Shown: positions 1-11,554 of the stretch, one piece after another
How positions within the stretch are numbered: the first letter of the stretch is position 1
How the letters are laid out: each line of letters begins with the position of its first letter
NCBI GenBank assembly: GCA_035771165.1
Contig: JAWNZC010000421.1
Span: 1,217,001-1,281,000, forward strand
DNA from: Paragorgia papillata
Lineage: Eukaryota; Cnidaria; Anthozoa; Scleralcyonacea; Coralliidae
Direction: 5' to 3'
Length of the DNA stretch: 64,000 nt
Notes under the pieces: model-generated
The model's input: the letters and a program-made list of their open reading frames with translations, nothing else
Database searches by the model: none
What the model was told of the DNA's origin: nothing
Translations under genes and position numbers: made by a program

Positions 1-11
1 CAGACTATTAG

Positions 12-311
12 AACGAGAGACCAGACTACGAAAACGAGACAGCAGACTACGAGAACGAGAAACCAGACTACGAAAACGAGAGACCAGACTACAAGAACGA
101 AAGACCAGACTACAAGAACGAGAGACCAGACTGCGAGAACGAGAAACGAGACTACGAGAACGAGAGACCAGACTACGACAACGCGAGACCAGACTACGAC
201 AACGCAAGACCAGACTACGAAAACGAGAGACCAGACTGCGAAAACGAGAAACCAAGCTACAAAAACGAGAAACCAGACTACGAAAACCCGAGACCAAGCT
301 ACGAAAACCCA
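12..311 (+). repeat. Coding heptapeptide tandem repeat (about 14 x 21 bp)
   Basis: A 21-bp unit is repeated across the first 300 bases. Read in the frame of the following open reading frame it gives a seven-residue repeat of the type RPDYENE, with variants (YKNE, YDNA, YENP). The frame is open from 12 and runs without a break into the PARP14-like segment at 312; an in-frame TAG lies at 9-11, so either the exon starts near here or the copy is broken. A relic of the same repeat recurs at 5951-5987. Function is unknown; the acidic/aromatic pattern suggests a flexible linker. Confidence 0.7.
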
Positions 312-1366
312 TTGGAATTCCTTCAAAATAGTTTGGAGAAAATCAAATTACATGACGAACCCAACGAACCATCTTCCATCAGTGTTGCACAGTTCATCCA
401 GCAAGTATACAAAGAAGATCTTGAAACCTTCAAGAGTCAAAATCGCGTTGATGTGGTGCTCTCCGAAGACAAGAGGCTCACTTTGAAACCGATGCGTGGG
501 TTCAAACAGTCGGAATTCGACGGGGTAGCAAGAAAGCTTCAACAGTTCTACGAGACAGCGTCTGAAAACCTGACAAGAGCAAAGTTGAATCTCACAGATT
601 TCAGCGCTAACGATGCCGAAAAAATCAAAAAATCAATGACAAGGCAGAGAGGCCATCTGATATAATGATAGAAGAATCCAGTCTCTGTATTCACTTTGAT
701 TGGAAATGCTGAAAATGTTGAGATGTTTCGTCGAAATGCCATGGGAGCACTCCAAAGAGATACCTCTGCTTCGGAAAGGAACGATTCCAACTGATCCAAT
801 AATGGTGGCGTCTCGCAAAGGAACACGGGTGATACTTATGTCGGGCGAAATACAGAAGCAAGAATGCGATGCGATTGTGAACTTCACAGACAAAGATCTG
901 GTGCACAAGTTTGGGTTACCGTGCGCTATAAGAGAAGCAGCAGGCGAATATTTCTGGAAAGTATGCAGATATATCATTGCCAGGAATGGGTCTCTTATAA
1001 CCAATATGGTGACGTTAACAAGCGCTGGCTCGTTGCCTTGTCACATCGTTATCCACGCCATCCTTCCAGAAATATCCGAGGAGCGACGTCAGGAGGTTTT
1101 GCGTCTTAGCCTGAAAGAAACGTGCCACAACGCTCTCAAAAAAGCAAACGAAAATAGAGTGAAGTCGATCTGTTTCCTGTCGTTACTCCAGATATTGCCA
1201 ACCTTTCCCCAGCAGTCAGTGCGCGCTTGCTGTTTGAAGTAATAAAAGAGTTTATGGACGCGAATAGCTCACTCGACAACAACTCCATTGAAGAAATTCG
1301 CATTGTTTATCGCAAGACTTCAAGATGTGTGGAAGAATACATGAAAGAATTTACGAAGCAGTTTTA
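312..1366 (+). pseudogene. Degraded PARP14-like KH/macro-domain fragment, copy 1
   Basis: The segment continues the heptad repeat and encodes a helical KH-like region (312-665), then a macro domain (about 790-1366) recognisable from its ADP-ribose-fold pattern (CDAIVNFTDKDL, TSAGSLPC). The reading frame changes near 650-700 and again near 1175, where the C-terminal part of the macro fold (VSARLLFEVIKEF) continues in another frame to a stop at 1364-1366. Glycine-rich loop residues typical of an active macro domain are not all visible. It matches the second degraded copy at 37732-38476 closely. Two frameshifts point to a pseudogene or a badly sequenced gene end; it is the 3' part of a gene that begins left of the window. 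Confidence 0.65.
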
Positions 1367-1370
1367 GCAT

Positions 1371-2285
1371 GGGAAATGATGGTACTTGATGGTATTGAAA
1401 AGAGCTATGTCACACACAATTTTTAGCAATCAGTCTTACAGAAACACAATTGTTTTAAAATTGCACAAAATCTCATGATAACGGTTTTATATTATGTAAA
1501 AACATAAAAGAGATACTAGAAACCTGCACGGAAGTACGGATGGTCAAAATTAAAGTGGATTGCAAATGTGACACCTTGATTTCTGTTAGATCAAGTTTAG
1601 ACCAATTTGTGTTAAAACTTGACCTTAAAGGTTCAGAAATCCTCCATAGTTGTTAGGTGACTCTTATTTCACAATCAAATTAATGTACAGCTTTAATTTT
1701 GACGTTCGTAACTCAGAATATCAACGTAAGACAATCGAGGCTAAAAATGACATAGACTCTTTAATGTTGATGCGTACGTTATGTTAAATTTACATGTTAT
1801 TTTCACAATTAAACAGCATAATAACTTTAGATGTAGGTGATGTTCGAACAAGTGCGTGGTATAAATGCCCGATTATCGTATCGTCGTAAACTTTATCTAT
1901 ATATCAAATCTATCTAGCTTAATTGGAGAACCGGTTGAAGACATTGTAGCGTTGGTTATAAATGTACAAGTTCATAAATAAATTAAATAATTGCTTTCAA
2001 TGTAACTTAATATGTAGATGAAATAGTGAAAAATAAGCACATGTTAATTTTGTTATTAACTTGCAATGAAGGTTATGTTGTTCGAAGTATAAATGCCAGA
2101 TTATAAATGTACAAGCTCACACATAAATTAAGTAGTGGCTTTAAGTATATGTTTAACAGTGGAAATAAGCAGCAATCATGACTTATACATCTCTTTCACT
2201 GCATGCAAAAGTAGACTTTTATTACTTCACTCCGAGAATAACGTATGACCATTTTACTCGCCAAAGGAAGAAAAAAAGATATAGT
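1371..2285. other. Non-coding stretch, no gene seen
   Basis: AT-rich sequence. Two short related segments occur near 1960-2000 and 2100-2150 (variants of the phrase ATAAATGTACAAG), suggesting an old duplication. No exon with splice sites or conserved domain was recognised. Confidence 0.5.
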
Positions 2286-2498
2286 GGATTTGTAATATAT
2301 CTTCCTTTTCTAAAATTTCATCTTCATGAACTTTTTCGCTGTTAAAATTGACAGAAGTGACGTATACGCAGGAATCTGTAAAGTGTTTTTCTATATATAG
2401 ACAAATACCTGCGTAGACGTCACTTCCGTTAACTTTAACAGCGAAAAAGTCCACGAAGATGAAATTTTAGAAAAGGAAGATGTATTACAAATCTTCTC
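2286..2498. mobile_element. Palindromic MITE (hairpin family 1, copy 1)
   Basis: The two arms (about 2290-2363 and 2418-2494) are inverted copies of each other, both containing the phrase GATGAAATTTTAGAAAAGGAAG or its complement, separated by a spacer of about 55 bp. A longer, better preserved copy is at 57449-57773. No coding capacity of its own. Confidence 0.75.
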
Positions 2499-3138
2499 AG
2501 AAGGCTCCAATTCCTGCAAATATCCTAAATATGTAAAATCCCCAATCATGATGGCACTTTTAAACAATAAAGCCTGTGATACAATCCTATATAATTTAAC
2601 TTAGACAAAGTAAAAAAAATAGGGAAACTGTACATATCAAATTTTGTGTTTTCCTATTTCAAGAGAGGTATTAAACTGCCAAAAATTTTAGCAGCGAAAA
2701 AGTGATGTTTCAGTCAGCGGAGTCTTATCTTTTTGACTGTGATAAAGAGCTCTGCACGAAACGTCAATATTTCGTTACTAAAAATCTCGGTAGTTTCCCA
2801 CCATTTCACTTTTCTCTAACTGAAACACTACCTAAGTAGCACTCTACGTTTTTACAGAAATTTAACTCGTTCCGGTCCTATAGATATTTAGTATTTTATT
2901 CTGGTTAACACCAGATAATTTTATTTACCTCTAGAAAAACGCTGGACAAAGATGCGTTAACGTATTTTCAGTATATCTAAATGGATATACTTTTCAACTA
3001 TTAATACAAATAATTTATTTTCCAAGTATAAATTATCTATCAAAATTGTATAACATGCAGATATGCATTCTTTAGCTTTTCCAACATTGGTCTATCAGAG
3101 TTTTGGAATGTTTGTCTGGAAGTTATTATTGCGATAAA
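2499..3138. other. Non-coding, upstream of TRIM-like gene 1
   Basis: AT-rich sequence with no recognisable exon or repeat family apart from short A/T tracts. Confidence 0.45.
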
Positions 3139-3199
3139 AACAATAAGCACGTGATAAATGAATAATTAAATGTAATTTATACAAACGGAAACCACCAGG
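3139..3199 (+). promoter_or_regulatory. Conserved E-box block upstream of TRIM-like gene 1 (distal copy)
   Basis: AACAATAAGCACGTGATAAA at 3139-3158 contains a CACGTG E-box and is followed about 25 bp later by CAAACGGAAACCA, an IRF-half-site-like GAAAC element. The same pair is found upstream of TRIM-like gene 2 (39965-40026). Conservation between the two gene copies is what suggests function. Confidence 0.45.
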
Positions 3200-3449
3200 A
3201 ATCTATCTATCTTCCAAGAAAAGATTAGCTATTATAATCATTTCATCAGATTACGAAGCAAAGTCCTGACTCCGTGTTATAGCCGATATTAAGTCTCTTA
3301 TACTAAGGTTTACTGACCTTGCTATATATATATATGTTATAAACTGTTACTTTGGCATTTAGCTTTCCCGAGCAAAAAATGGTTTACAATGTGTGTATCA
3401 ATATGACAATGATTGTCTGAACTCTGAAACATTATTGCAACATATTCCG

Positions 3450-3500
3450 AACAATAAGCACGTGATAAAATCATCATTTAATTTGTGTTCAAATAAGCAA
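3450..3500 (+). promoter_or_regulatory. Conserved E-box block upstream of TRIM-like gene 1 (proximal copy)
   Basis: A second copy of AACAATAAGCACGTGATAAA lies at 3450-3469, 160 bp before the start codon; the GGAAACC part has decayed here to a GCGGAAGG variant. A TATA-like string (TGTATATAATAG) lies near 3524-3535. The block is therefore tandemly duplicated in front of gene 1. Confidence 0.45.
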
Positions 3501-3629
3501 CAGCGGAAGGCGTCCACTTCAGACTGTATATAATAGCTATTACTCTTCTATGTCGGTATAGTTATATATAGTGACGTGAAGTGATTAAATAACATCTTAA
3601 AATCCCGATTCAGAATAGTATCGTTTCAA

Positions 3630-4961
3630 ATGGCGTGTTCTTTAGAAGCTGTCTCGATTGGTAAACTGGAGAGCCTTCTCGAATGTTCGATATGTTTGGA
3701 AACAGTGAAAGATCCACGAACATTGCCTTGCTTTCATTCTTACTGCATGTACTGCTTGGAAAGATTCGTAAAGAACCATCGTGAAAATGAAGTTGGTCGA
3801 CAGGTAAAGGACTTCAACTGCCCGAACTGCCGTAGACAGTTCACTTTGAATCCCGGAGAGGAAGTAGCAGACATGACACCCAACCATTTTATCTTCAATA
3901 TGTTGGAGGTCATGGCTGTTCAAGATCGAGTAAAAGGCGTTCCATGTTCTCACTGCCAAAAACCTTCAGTCGGTCGTTGCGTGGACTGTGAAGTATTTTT
4001 ATGTCAAGAATGTCTTACCGACCACAACAAATATCGTGGCTTCGTCAATCATTCTGTTCTTTCGATGGACGAGTTAGCGAAACCGGAGAATCAAAGAAAG
4101 ATCAGGAGAAAGCTACACTGCCAAGAACACGAGAAAACACTGAAGTTTTACTGTGAGACATGCCAGGAGCTCATTTGTCGAGACTGCACGGATTTTAACC
4201 ACGAGAAACCTGATCATTCTTGGCTTCCAGTAGCAAAAGCGGCCGAGAAAGAAAAGCAGCATTTGGCTTCCAGTTGCGCCACGTTCACACAGCAGTTACA
4301 AGAAGGCACACAATTGTTAGAGACGATATCAAATTTAACACAATCGCTCGATCGCAACGCAAAAATTGTGAAATCCGAGATCAGTAAAAAAAAGCAAGAC
4401 ATGTTAAATACGTTTAGCCAAATATTAGACAAAAACACTCGATCTCTACTAAATGAAGTCGACAAAATTCATAGTAAAAAACGGAGCGAGCTGGAAGCCC
4501 AGACTGGCGAAGTAAGAAGTTATGTTGATAACGTGAAACGCTCCGTTCAGCTTTCAACGAGTCTCTTGGAGAAAGGAAATGACGAGGAGATTCTCTCGTC
4601 GCAGAAAATGATTCAAGACAACGCAGAAAATTTTAAGAAAGAACGTCCTAGAAACATGATAGCCGTTAATGATGACAAGATTTGTTACAGATGGGACCGG
4701 GTAGATGTATGGAGATTTGCAGAGATTGCAAACAATTTAGGGAGAGTTGAGGATGGAATAGTTGGAAAGAAATACGAGAAGATTTTAGAACAGTCCTCAC
4801 CTGGCGATTCCAAAGGTATACAAGATTTTATAGAATATAGAATAAAAACTATAGTTAATTGTACAGGTTTTTTGGGTTTTTTGTTGGGTTTTTTTGGTGC
4901 GAGTTTCCTAGATATAGTGCGGTATAAAGTTAATCCCGTAGGATTTTTGTGCTACAGTTAA
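3630..4961 (+). CDS. TRIM-like RING/B-box protein 1
   Basis: Tripartite-motif architecture, a family of E3 ubiquitin ligases often used in innate immunity. A C3HC4 RING finger lies near residues 17-66 (CSICLETVKDPRTLPCFHSY, then CPNC), followed by two B-box zinc fingers (PCSHC...CVDC...CQEC near 105-130 and HCQEHEKTLKFYCETC near 163-190) and a coiled coil near 210-340. The start ATG opens the conserved MACSLEAVSIGKLESLL shared with gene 2. No PRY-SPRY, NHL or filamin domain follows; the last 40 residues are hydrophobic and unlike gene 2, and may be intron read-through after a GT donor at 4816. Paralogue of the gene at 40226. Confidence 0.85.
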   Translation: MACSLEAVSIGKLESLLECSICLETVKDPRTLPCFHSYCMYCLERFVKNHRENEVGRQVKDFNCPNCRRQFTLNPGEEVADMTPNHFIFNMLEVMAVQDRVKGVPCSHCQKPSVGRCVDCEVFLCQECLTDHNKYRGFVNHSVLSMDELAKPENQRKIRRKLHCQEHEKTLKFYCETCQELICRDCTDFNHEKPDHSWLPVAKAAEKEKQHLASSCATFTQQLQEGTQLLETISNLTQSLDRNAKIVKSEISKKKQDMLNTFSQILDKNTRSLLNEVDKIHSKKRSELEAQTGEVRSYVDNVKRSVQLSTSLLEKGNDEEILSSQKMIQDNAENFKKERPRNMIAVNDDKICYRWDRVDVWRFAEIANNLGRVEDGIVGKKYEKILEQSSPGDSKGIQDFIEYRIKTIVNCTGFLGFLLGFFGASFLDIVRYKVNPVGFLCYS

Positions 4962-4978
4962 TATTTTTTTTCATTTTT

Positions 4979-5290
4979 AAAGGGGGTCTACAGTCCGTTC
5001 TGCGCATGTAAGAAACTAATGTTTACATCTTTATTTACAAAAAATATACTACTACCTTATTCAAGATTGTAATTTTTCTTGCTTCCTCTTCATCACTTAC
5101 CCAAAATAAAACATTTTCGAAAGAAATATAAGAAATCCGAAGAGATATCTTCGCCGAATCGCTTGGTTTTCTGCCATGTTGCTCCCAACGGTTTACATTG
5201 AGCTGAGTACTTCATGTAATTACCTTAGGAATGTCATGTTTTGGGGACTCCACGCCGGTCATGCGCAGAACGGACTGTAGACACCCTTTA
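4979..5290. mobile_element. MITE with 30-bp terminal inverted repeats
   Basis: The ends are inverted copies (TCTACAGTCCGTTCTGCGCA at the left, its complement at the right) enclosing about 250 bp without coding capacity. It sits just after the TRIM-like gene 1 stop. Confidence 0.75.
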
Positions 5291-6188
5291 AGTTGACTAG
5301 ATGTCAATCTATTAATCTCGACCTTTTGATATACAGGAGAGTTGAGGGGTCATAGACATGGCTAATAGGAGTGACTCGAAGACCTTTCCTGATCCTAGTC
5401 CAAATAGTGTGGTATGAAGTGCCATTAAAACAGCTTTCGTAGGATTTGCATGCTAAAATTGATTTTTGTTTCTCTTTTCAGTTTTTTTTTAGTTGACTAG
5501 GTGTCAAACTATCAGAAAATGCAGTTCAAATTTCCGAGCTCTTACAAAAAATACGTTTAAATAAAAAAAAAAGAATTGCATTAAATTCTTAAAGAAGGCG
5601 TAGTTGCCCCCCTATATTGGGTTACTATAAATATAATTTCTCATAAATTTCATTTAATCAAACGCAGGATGATGCTCAGGATATTCCAAGATGAAATTTT
5701 CTAAACAAATTATTGTAGTTGGAACATAATTATCATTTCTTATCTAATTCTATATCAAGATTATACACTGTTGATGTTAAATATATTTTTAACATCGTGA
5801 AGGTAATTCATTCTAGCAGTAAAAGTTTCCTTTAATTTCCACTCATGAGTGCTGAATTTACTGATACTAATTAGAACAATTCGTTTGTTTTATTTTTATA
5901 CACCTCGACTGAACTGAAGAATTAGAAAAGGATCAACATCCGCTTGGTCCAGACTACGAGAACCCAATACCAGATTATGAGAACCCCCCCCCCCCCCCCC
6001 CCCTCCCTTAGAATAATCTTAATCTGAAAATATCTCGAAATATATCTCTACACTAATATAATCCAAGTCTATCTAGCATATCTCTCTTAACACCATCATA
6101 TTATATATATATATATATATTCAAACAAACAAAGTGTTGTTCGCGAAATGTCGAAAAGTGCTCAATACCGTAAAGATAGAGCGAATAT
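5291..6188. other. Non-coding stretch with a heptad-repeat relic and a C-homopolymer
   Basis: Mostly AT-rich filler. At 5951-5987 the sequence again reads as PDYENP-IPDYENP, a relic of the coding repeat seen at 12-311, and is interrupted by a run of about 18 C (5987-6004). An AT dinucleotide tract lies near 6103-6120. Confidence 0.5.
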
Positions 6189-6330
6189 ACTATAAGTGGG
6201 CTTACCTCAAATGTTGATGGTCGCTACTGTCAGTTTGACGCTGGGCGATCTTCAGGAGCCGCCTGAAGATCGCCTAGCGTGAAACTGACAGTAGCGACCA
6301 TCAACATTTGAGGTAAGCCCACTTATAGTA
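6189..6330. mobile_element. Perfect-hairpin MITE
   Basis: An almost perfect palindrome of about 140 bp: the left arm TATAAGTGGGCTTACCTC returns as its complement at 6311-6330, with a tiny loop near 6258. AT repeats flank it. Confidence 0.75.
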
Positions 6331-7640
6331 TATATATATATATATATAAATTCTTTATATGCCAAATTTTTCCAGAAATGCCCACTGCCCCGCAGTAATT
6401 CAGCCGAAGCTGGTTTAATCCTTTCATACATGGCTTTCCAAAACGTCTCCCCTTGACGAATAAAATCGTCTGGCGTTTATAGACAAAATAAAATGATCTA
6501 TATCGTTAGACATAATAAAATGATAAAGTTGTACCAGACTACAATGCGCATGAAAGATTTAAGTGGGGCTCTGGTAAGATTGGATTATAATATTAATATA
6601 CTCTTGTAAACTTCGTCATTTTTTGTGAATGCTAGTAAAACACTTTCATATAGAACTAAATGTGCTTCCAAAATATTTGATTCGCTAGTTGTAGAAAAAG
6701 TGCTCAAGAAAACACATCGTATTGAAGGGAATGTCGTTGATGTAAAGAAGTGCGAGTCAACAAACCAGCAGGTTTGTAAGTTCTCGTGTTAATTATGTTC
6801 TAAATAGTTAATAACGTCACACTGCATGTCTATCGTCCAAAAACATGTAATAAAACATTTATCGTACCTTTATCTGAGATTTTCTCCGAACTAAGTTGTT
6901 TGAAATCTACGATAAATTTCACGTTTGAAAAGTGGCGTTTAATTGTGTTTACTGTAAATGTCGAATTGTTAGTAGACGAATCGTAAGCTTACATGATCAG
7001 CAGAGCCGAAAAAAGCTGCGGGTATGAGAGCACCATCCGTGAGGAAGGTTTACTATAGTGAGGAAGGTTTGAAGTAAAAACACGTTAGACATTACAAGTT
7101 ATAAAATAAATTAATAAATTTAATGAATGAAAATTCTAAGTAGTATTCTGGCAGGATGTTAATCCTCTACTGGGCATGGTTGACATTTGGCAACTTATTA
7201 ATTCTACCCATAACGCCAGACGATTTTACTCATCAAGTGGAGACCTCCTGGTAATCTGCCCGGTAAAGGGTTAAAGACTATGTCGATTAAGGTGGAATGA
7301 TTTGCTACAAAACACTGGCTAACTTAACAAATGCGCAGCAGTGACAGCAGTGACAGCAGTCACGGTGAGACACCTAATTAGTCTGCCTCTCCGTACAGTT
7401 GGATGTAGTTCAAGTACTCAGTAGTAGTATAGCAAAACCAGAGAGTCTATCTTATCTACTAACGGCAGGCCGGGTAAAAATTACGCTATTTATGAATGTC
7501 GCGCACGAAAGTCAAAATTTCTGCTACTTTGAGGAAAGTTGCGAAAACTTGAAATCCTACCAGGACGAAGTTTGAAAACTTTTCCCAACTCTGACTTTGA
7601 TTTCGACATTTTTAGAAATTATTGAATATTATCCCTTTCC
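6331..7640. other. Non-coding stretch before the RRM exon array
   Basis: No convincing exon. The sequence around 6390-6480 (ACGCCAGACGATTTT type) returns inverted near 7190-7265 (CGCCAGACGATTTTACTCAT), suggesting a diverged transposon of about 900 bp with degraded ends. Confidence 0.4.
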
Positions 7641-7950
7641 AGTATAATGCTAGCTTCAAGCTTAATTGTCATTAGTATAAATACACAGGTGATTATAGAA
7701 AATCGCGCGCGCGATAATCACCTGCAGCGTTTATCCAAAATGGCCGCCAGCCAAGTTGTCAATGCAACAGACGAGGAAATTAACAATTTTAAAGAAAATG
7801 TTGTTCCTAAAAGTACGAAAATGTGTATTTATACTAAAACAATTATTCGCCTCAGGCTCAGTGAATATTGGTGAATAATAACCTCGACTTCGTCTCTGTT
7901 ATTATTCACCGACCGATATTCACCTCGCCTTCGGCGAATAATTGTTAATT
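7640..7950 (+). mobile_element. Transposon relic with short recombinase-like reading frame
   Basis: An inverted pair (CAGGTGATTAT / ATAATCACCTG near 7687-7732) precedes ATGGCCGCCAGCCAAGTTG at 7740, which opens a short frame (MAASQVVNATDEEINNFKEN). That opening resembles the N-terminus of Crypton-type (tyrosine recombinase) proteins common in animal genomes, but only about 45 codons remain and no catalytic region is present. Confidence 0.35.
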
Positions 7951-8032
7951 AATAGCTGCTCACCTAGATTTTGTTTTTAACAATCACTTGTAGCGTACCT
8001 CAACTAACTTTAGTTCTACTTCACTTCAAAAG

Positions 8033-8210
8033 GACCTGCAAAATTTAAAGAAAGCAAGAACGGTTTTGGTTTCAGATATTCCAGATGGAGCAACAAGAAG
8101 TAGTCTAGACATTTACTTTCAAAAGAGAAGAAATGGAGGTGGTGAGATTGAGGAAGTGAGACTTTCACAAGATGGTCGGGAAGCTATGATTGTTTTTGAA
8201 GATCCAGAAG
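8033..8210 (+). CDS. PARP14-like RRM unit 1, first exon
   Basis: The exon encodes most of an RNA-recognition-motif-like fold (TVLVSDIPDGATRSS, then FQKRRNGGGEIEEVRL). It begins after an AG at 8031-8032 in phase 0 and ends at a GT donor (GAAG|GTAAAA) in phase 1. The pattern VSDIP...FQKRRNGGGEIE...FEDPEG is that of the N-terminal RRMs of PARP10/PARP14 proteins. It pairs with the short exon at 8629. Confidence 0.7.
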
Positions 8211-8429
8211 GTAAAATAACAAGGGTGTTTTGTTATCTGTCTAACTTTCTTCTTGGCAAATTATGCTGCACCTTGTTTTTACCGTTTAGTGTCTGCATGC
8301 ATATATGGTCATCCTCATCAGTTCAGTTATTAAATGTTCTTAGTCGAATTAATAAACATGCTACTTAAATTAATATTAGTAAATCTTTAGTGGCCAGTGA
8401 CAGTGCCGTTTGCATTTTGGCAACTTAGA

Positions 8430-8557
8430 CTGCGTGCACACGGTAACGTTTCCGAGCGTTTTCGTATTGTTTCAAGTAATGCGCTGATTGTTCTCGATTC
8501 CCTTGAGAACAGTAAACAATACGAAAACGCTCGGAAACGTTCCCGTGTGCACATAGC
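8430..8557. mobile_element. Hairpin MITE in an intron
   Basis: Inverted arms carrying GTGCACACGG..AACGTTTCCGAG on the left and the complement on the right, about 128 bp in total, lie inside the intron between the two exons of RRM unit 1. Confidence 0.7.
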
Positions 8558-8628
8558 CTTATTAATTTTATAACAGACGTATAAAATATGATATTGCAAG
8601 CATATATAATTATCACCGAATTATTTAG

Positions 8629-8717
8629 TTGCCAAAGAGGTTGCCAAAAGGGAACAAATAATAAAGGGGAAAACTGTGAAAGTGGAGAGTTATAAACTTC
8701 CTGAAAAAGAAACAGAG
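8629..8717 (+). CDS. PARP14-like RRM unit 1, second exon
   Basis: Short exon that completes the RRM fold (VAKEVAKREQIIKGKTVKVE). Acceptor TTTAG at 8624-8628, phase 1; donor GAG|GTTTGT, phase 0. The same short exon type follows each RRM first exon of this array. Confidence 0.65.
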
Positions 8718-9429
8718 GTTTGTGTCAATATTTCTTCATAATATTGTAATAAACAGATACATAGATGCTTGGAAATATGGAATTTATTTCTCGTGTCGAA
8801 CAGGATATCTCACAAGTTCTCTTTGCTCAAAATTGTCTGGTGTTTCCCTGAATATAATACAGAAAGTTCTCACACGACAACACGAATGAAAGGGTTATTT
8901 CAGAAAAAAGCCACTTTGAATTTGAAATCTTTCCTTCTGAACGTAGTTGCAGCTGGGAAAAGATAACGTTTTTGAGCAATAATAATTTAATAGCAAACTA
9001 AAAAATTATAAATTCTATATTTCTTTCTGCTCATCGTGCATTTATCAGCAAAATGCGAGATTGAAACACCCCAATCACTGGCATGTCACAATTAAGTAAT
9101 ATTTGGCATTTCACTTTAAACTACACGATGCAGGTACAATTTGGAAATGGAACAAAATCATGTCGGTGTCACGGTGTGTAAATACAGGTCAAAAGGTATT
9201 GCGTTTACACGATGCTGGTATAATTGAATGACGGATTAACATGCGACTCATGTTCTCTTCCAATGAGAATGGAGAAAGAAGCAAAAGTAGTCAGTGAAAC
9301 GCTCTGACTACTTAGCTATAAGGGTGGTTGTAATGCCGATGAAGAATTAGGTATATTATACAAGTAATATTTAGCTTTAGTCTTGTTTAAACATGAAAAT
9401 TATATATTCTTCTTCTTATCAATTATCAG
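8718..9429. other. Intron between RRM units 1 and 2
   Basis: Contains a repeat fragment around 9121-9260 whose phrase ACACGATGC(A/T)GGTA also occurs at 10221-10300, so it belongs to an interspersed family. No other coding signal. Confidence 0.45.
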
Positions 9430-9601
9430 CAAACTTCGAGGGAGCCAAAGGCAGTTATAGTTTCAGACATTCCCGAAGGAACTACCAAAAACGCTTTACA
9501 TATTCATTTCCAAAAGAAAAAGAACGCAGGAGGAGAAATCAACAGGATAACACTATCAAAAGATGGCAAACAAGCTTTAATTTTCTTTGAGGAACCCGAA
9601 G
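9430..9601 (+). CDS. PARP14-like RRM unit 2, first exon
   Basis: Encodes KAVIVSDIPEGTTKNALHIH and FQKKKNAGGEI, the same RRM pattern as unit 1. Acceptor ATCAG at 9425-9429 in phase 0; donor GAAG|GTAAAT in phase 1. Confidence 0.65.
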
Positions 9602-10082
9602 GTAAATTGTTGAAACTGTTAAGCAAGGTTTCAAATGGAGAAAATGCCTAAACATCTTTTTCTTTGTCTTATCAGCTCTCGGGTAGAACCATGCAATGCG
9701 AATTCGGTCTTATTCTGATCAGGAATACAAGTTTTTTCTCTATAAGTAAATTTTAGAGCAAGGCATTGTAATAAAAATTCAATATTGTTATATCCAATCA
9801 TGAATGTTCAACAACAGATTCAGACTGACAAAATGGGGGGCTAGATTATATTTTTTAATTTTCCATATGGACTAGGAAAGTCTGGAATAGTGCTATCAGA
9901 ATTTCTATAGGGTCTCTGAGATAGCAATTTGACAATTTCGTCACTTTAAAGAAGCCTTTTCCAGCTTTAATATATTATTATTATTATTATAGATATGGTC
10001 AATAAGTTAATGAATAATGATCTTTTTAACAATCCTCCTCAGAATAACCGACATCATTGTTTTACTCGCACACTATATATAG
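9602..10082. other. Intron inside RRM unit 2
   Basis: No repeat family or coding signal recognised, other than a TTA microsatellite near 9974-9990. Confidence 0.45.
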
Positions 10083-10162
10083 TTGCACAAGCAGTTATTC
10101 ACACCGAGCAAAGAATGCAAGGAAAACTTTTAAAGATTGAGCCGCTACAAAAATCAGACAAG
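10083..10162 (+). CDS. PARP14-like RRM unit 2, second exon
   Basis: Encodes VAQAVIHTEQRMQGKLLKIE. Acceptor TATAG at 10078-10082, donor AAG|GTTTGT, phases 1 and 0 as in unit 1. Confidence 0.65.
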
Positions 10163-10510
10163 GTTTGTTCTACAAAGTAATAATTTTCTGTGAATAATTG
10201 TCTCAATAATCGTTACACACATACTTAGACCCGTTTACACGATGCCGGTACAAATTTGAAAACGGAACAAAATTGAGCCGGTGTGTAAATAGACACTTGC
10301 CGAATTTGCTTCAGTAAGCACGAACGACTTGAAATCGAGGCTGGGTATGAAAGTAATTAACAGTAAATGCATTACTTTCTCATTGCCATTCTCTTGGAGC
10401 CATTGTTTCGTAGGTATTGAAGCGAATTCTGGAAGCGTCTATGCAGGCCAAAAGATCTTGCGATTAACGATGCCGTTGTATGCTCTTTATTTTAAATATT
10501 ATGTTAAAAG
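10163..10510. other. Intron between RRM units 2 and 3
   Basis: Carries the second copy of the ACACGATGCCGGTACAA repeat (10221-10300). Nothing else recognised. Confidence 0.45.
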
Positions 10511-10679
10511 GATACAAAAGAGAAGAGAACAGTATGGATCACCAACCTTGTGGAAGAAGTTACGGAAAACGATCTCATGATGTTCTTTCAAAAAAGGAAG
10601 AACGGAGGAGGCGAAATTGAAAATGTAAAATTATCGCGCAATCACAAAGAAGCTTTGATAGTGTTCGAGGACGCTGAAG
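10511..10679 (+). CDS. PARP14-like RRM unit 3, first exon
   Basis: Encodes RTVWITNLVEEVTENDL followed by FFQKRKNGGGEIENVKL, more diverged than the other units but with the same GGGEIE and FEDAEG landmarks. Acceptor AAAAG at 10506-10510, donor GAAG|GTAAAG. Its partner exon lies beyond the Polinton at 32620. Confidence 0.65.
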
Positions 10680-11554
10680 GTAAAGCATCGACGTCTGTAT
10701 TATAAACTTAAGAAGCGGGGTTGCATAATGCACACAGAGACTAACTTGTGCTCACTAGTTTATTGTAATTTTTCTACAATTCAATTGATTTATTTTATAA
10801 AATAGCTGGTTTACTTTCACTTCGTAAATAAAGGACAGATATTAAAGCAGTCATTGTTTTTCCTGAGAGCCTAGGAGTAAAATAACTCATATATATACAT
10901 GTACCTCACGGTTTTCCTATTTATTTTTCTTTGAATGTTTAAACATTTACAGATAAGATATATACGCCGCTTGCTCGATAAGAACTTACCCTAATATTAT
11001 CAAGTGTATGCACGCAGCAGCATATAAGATTACATGCACGCCTATAGTAGCACACAGTAAACAACCGCTACTAAGAACCTATACATTTTACCGAATTTAA
11101 CCAGCTTCGATCAGGTATTTATAAGTAATAACTAACAAAAGTATGAGTGTCAGGTTCTAGTATAAAACAAAATCTAAACGACTGCACTACCACATAGAAA
11201 TTTTTCTTTTTTTTTTGTTGCCATTTGGCTCCTACGCTTTGAAAAATGGTCGCCAATTTCATAAATTTTATCGCCTAAATTTTATCGTATAAATTTTATA
11301 TATAAAAACAGAATGGGCGGTCAATAGTAATATCCACTAAAAAAAACTTGAACGCCAAATTTGGTTGGATTAAGTAATTATAAACCACAACAAAATGCTT
11401 CCCCAGAAAATCCCCCCAAAATCAACCCCAGCGTCTAGCGCGATCATGTTGAATAATGATAGATAGATAGAAAATTTTATTTAAACAGGGTAGCCCAATC
11501 AGCTCAAAGACTGGTATCCATAGGGGCCCTATATATATAAAACTAAGTAATATA
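10680..11554. other. Host intron left of the Polinton
   Basis: Intron sequence between the two exons of RRM unit 3. A GATA microsatellite (11459-11471) runs into a TTTTATTTAAACAGGGTAGC tail, which resembles the 3' end of a non-LTR retrotransposon. No exon seen. Confidence 0.45.
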
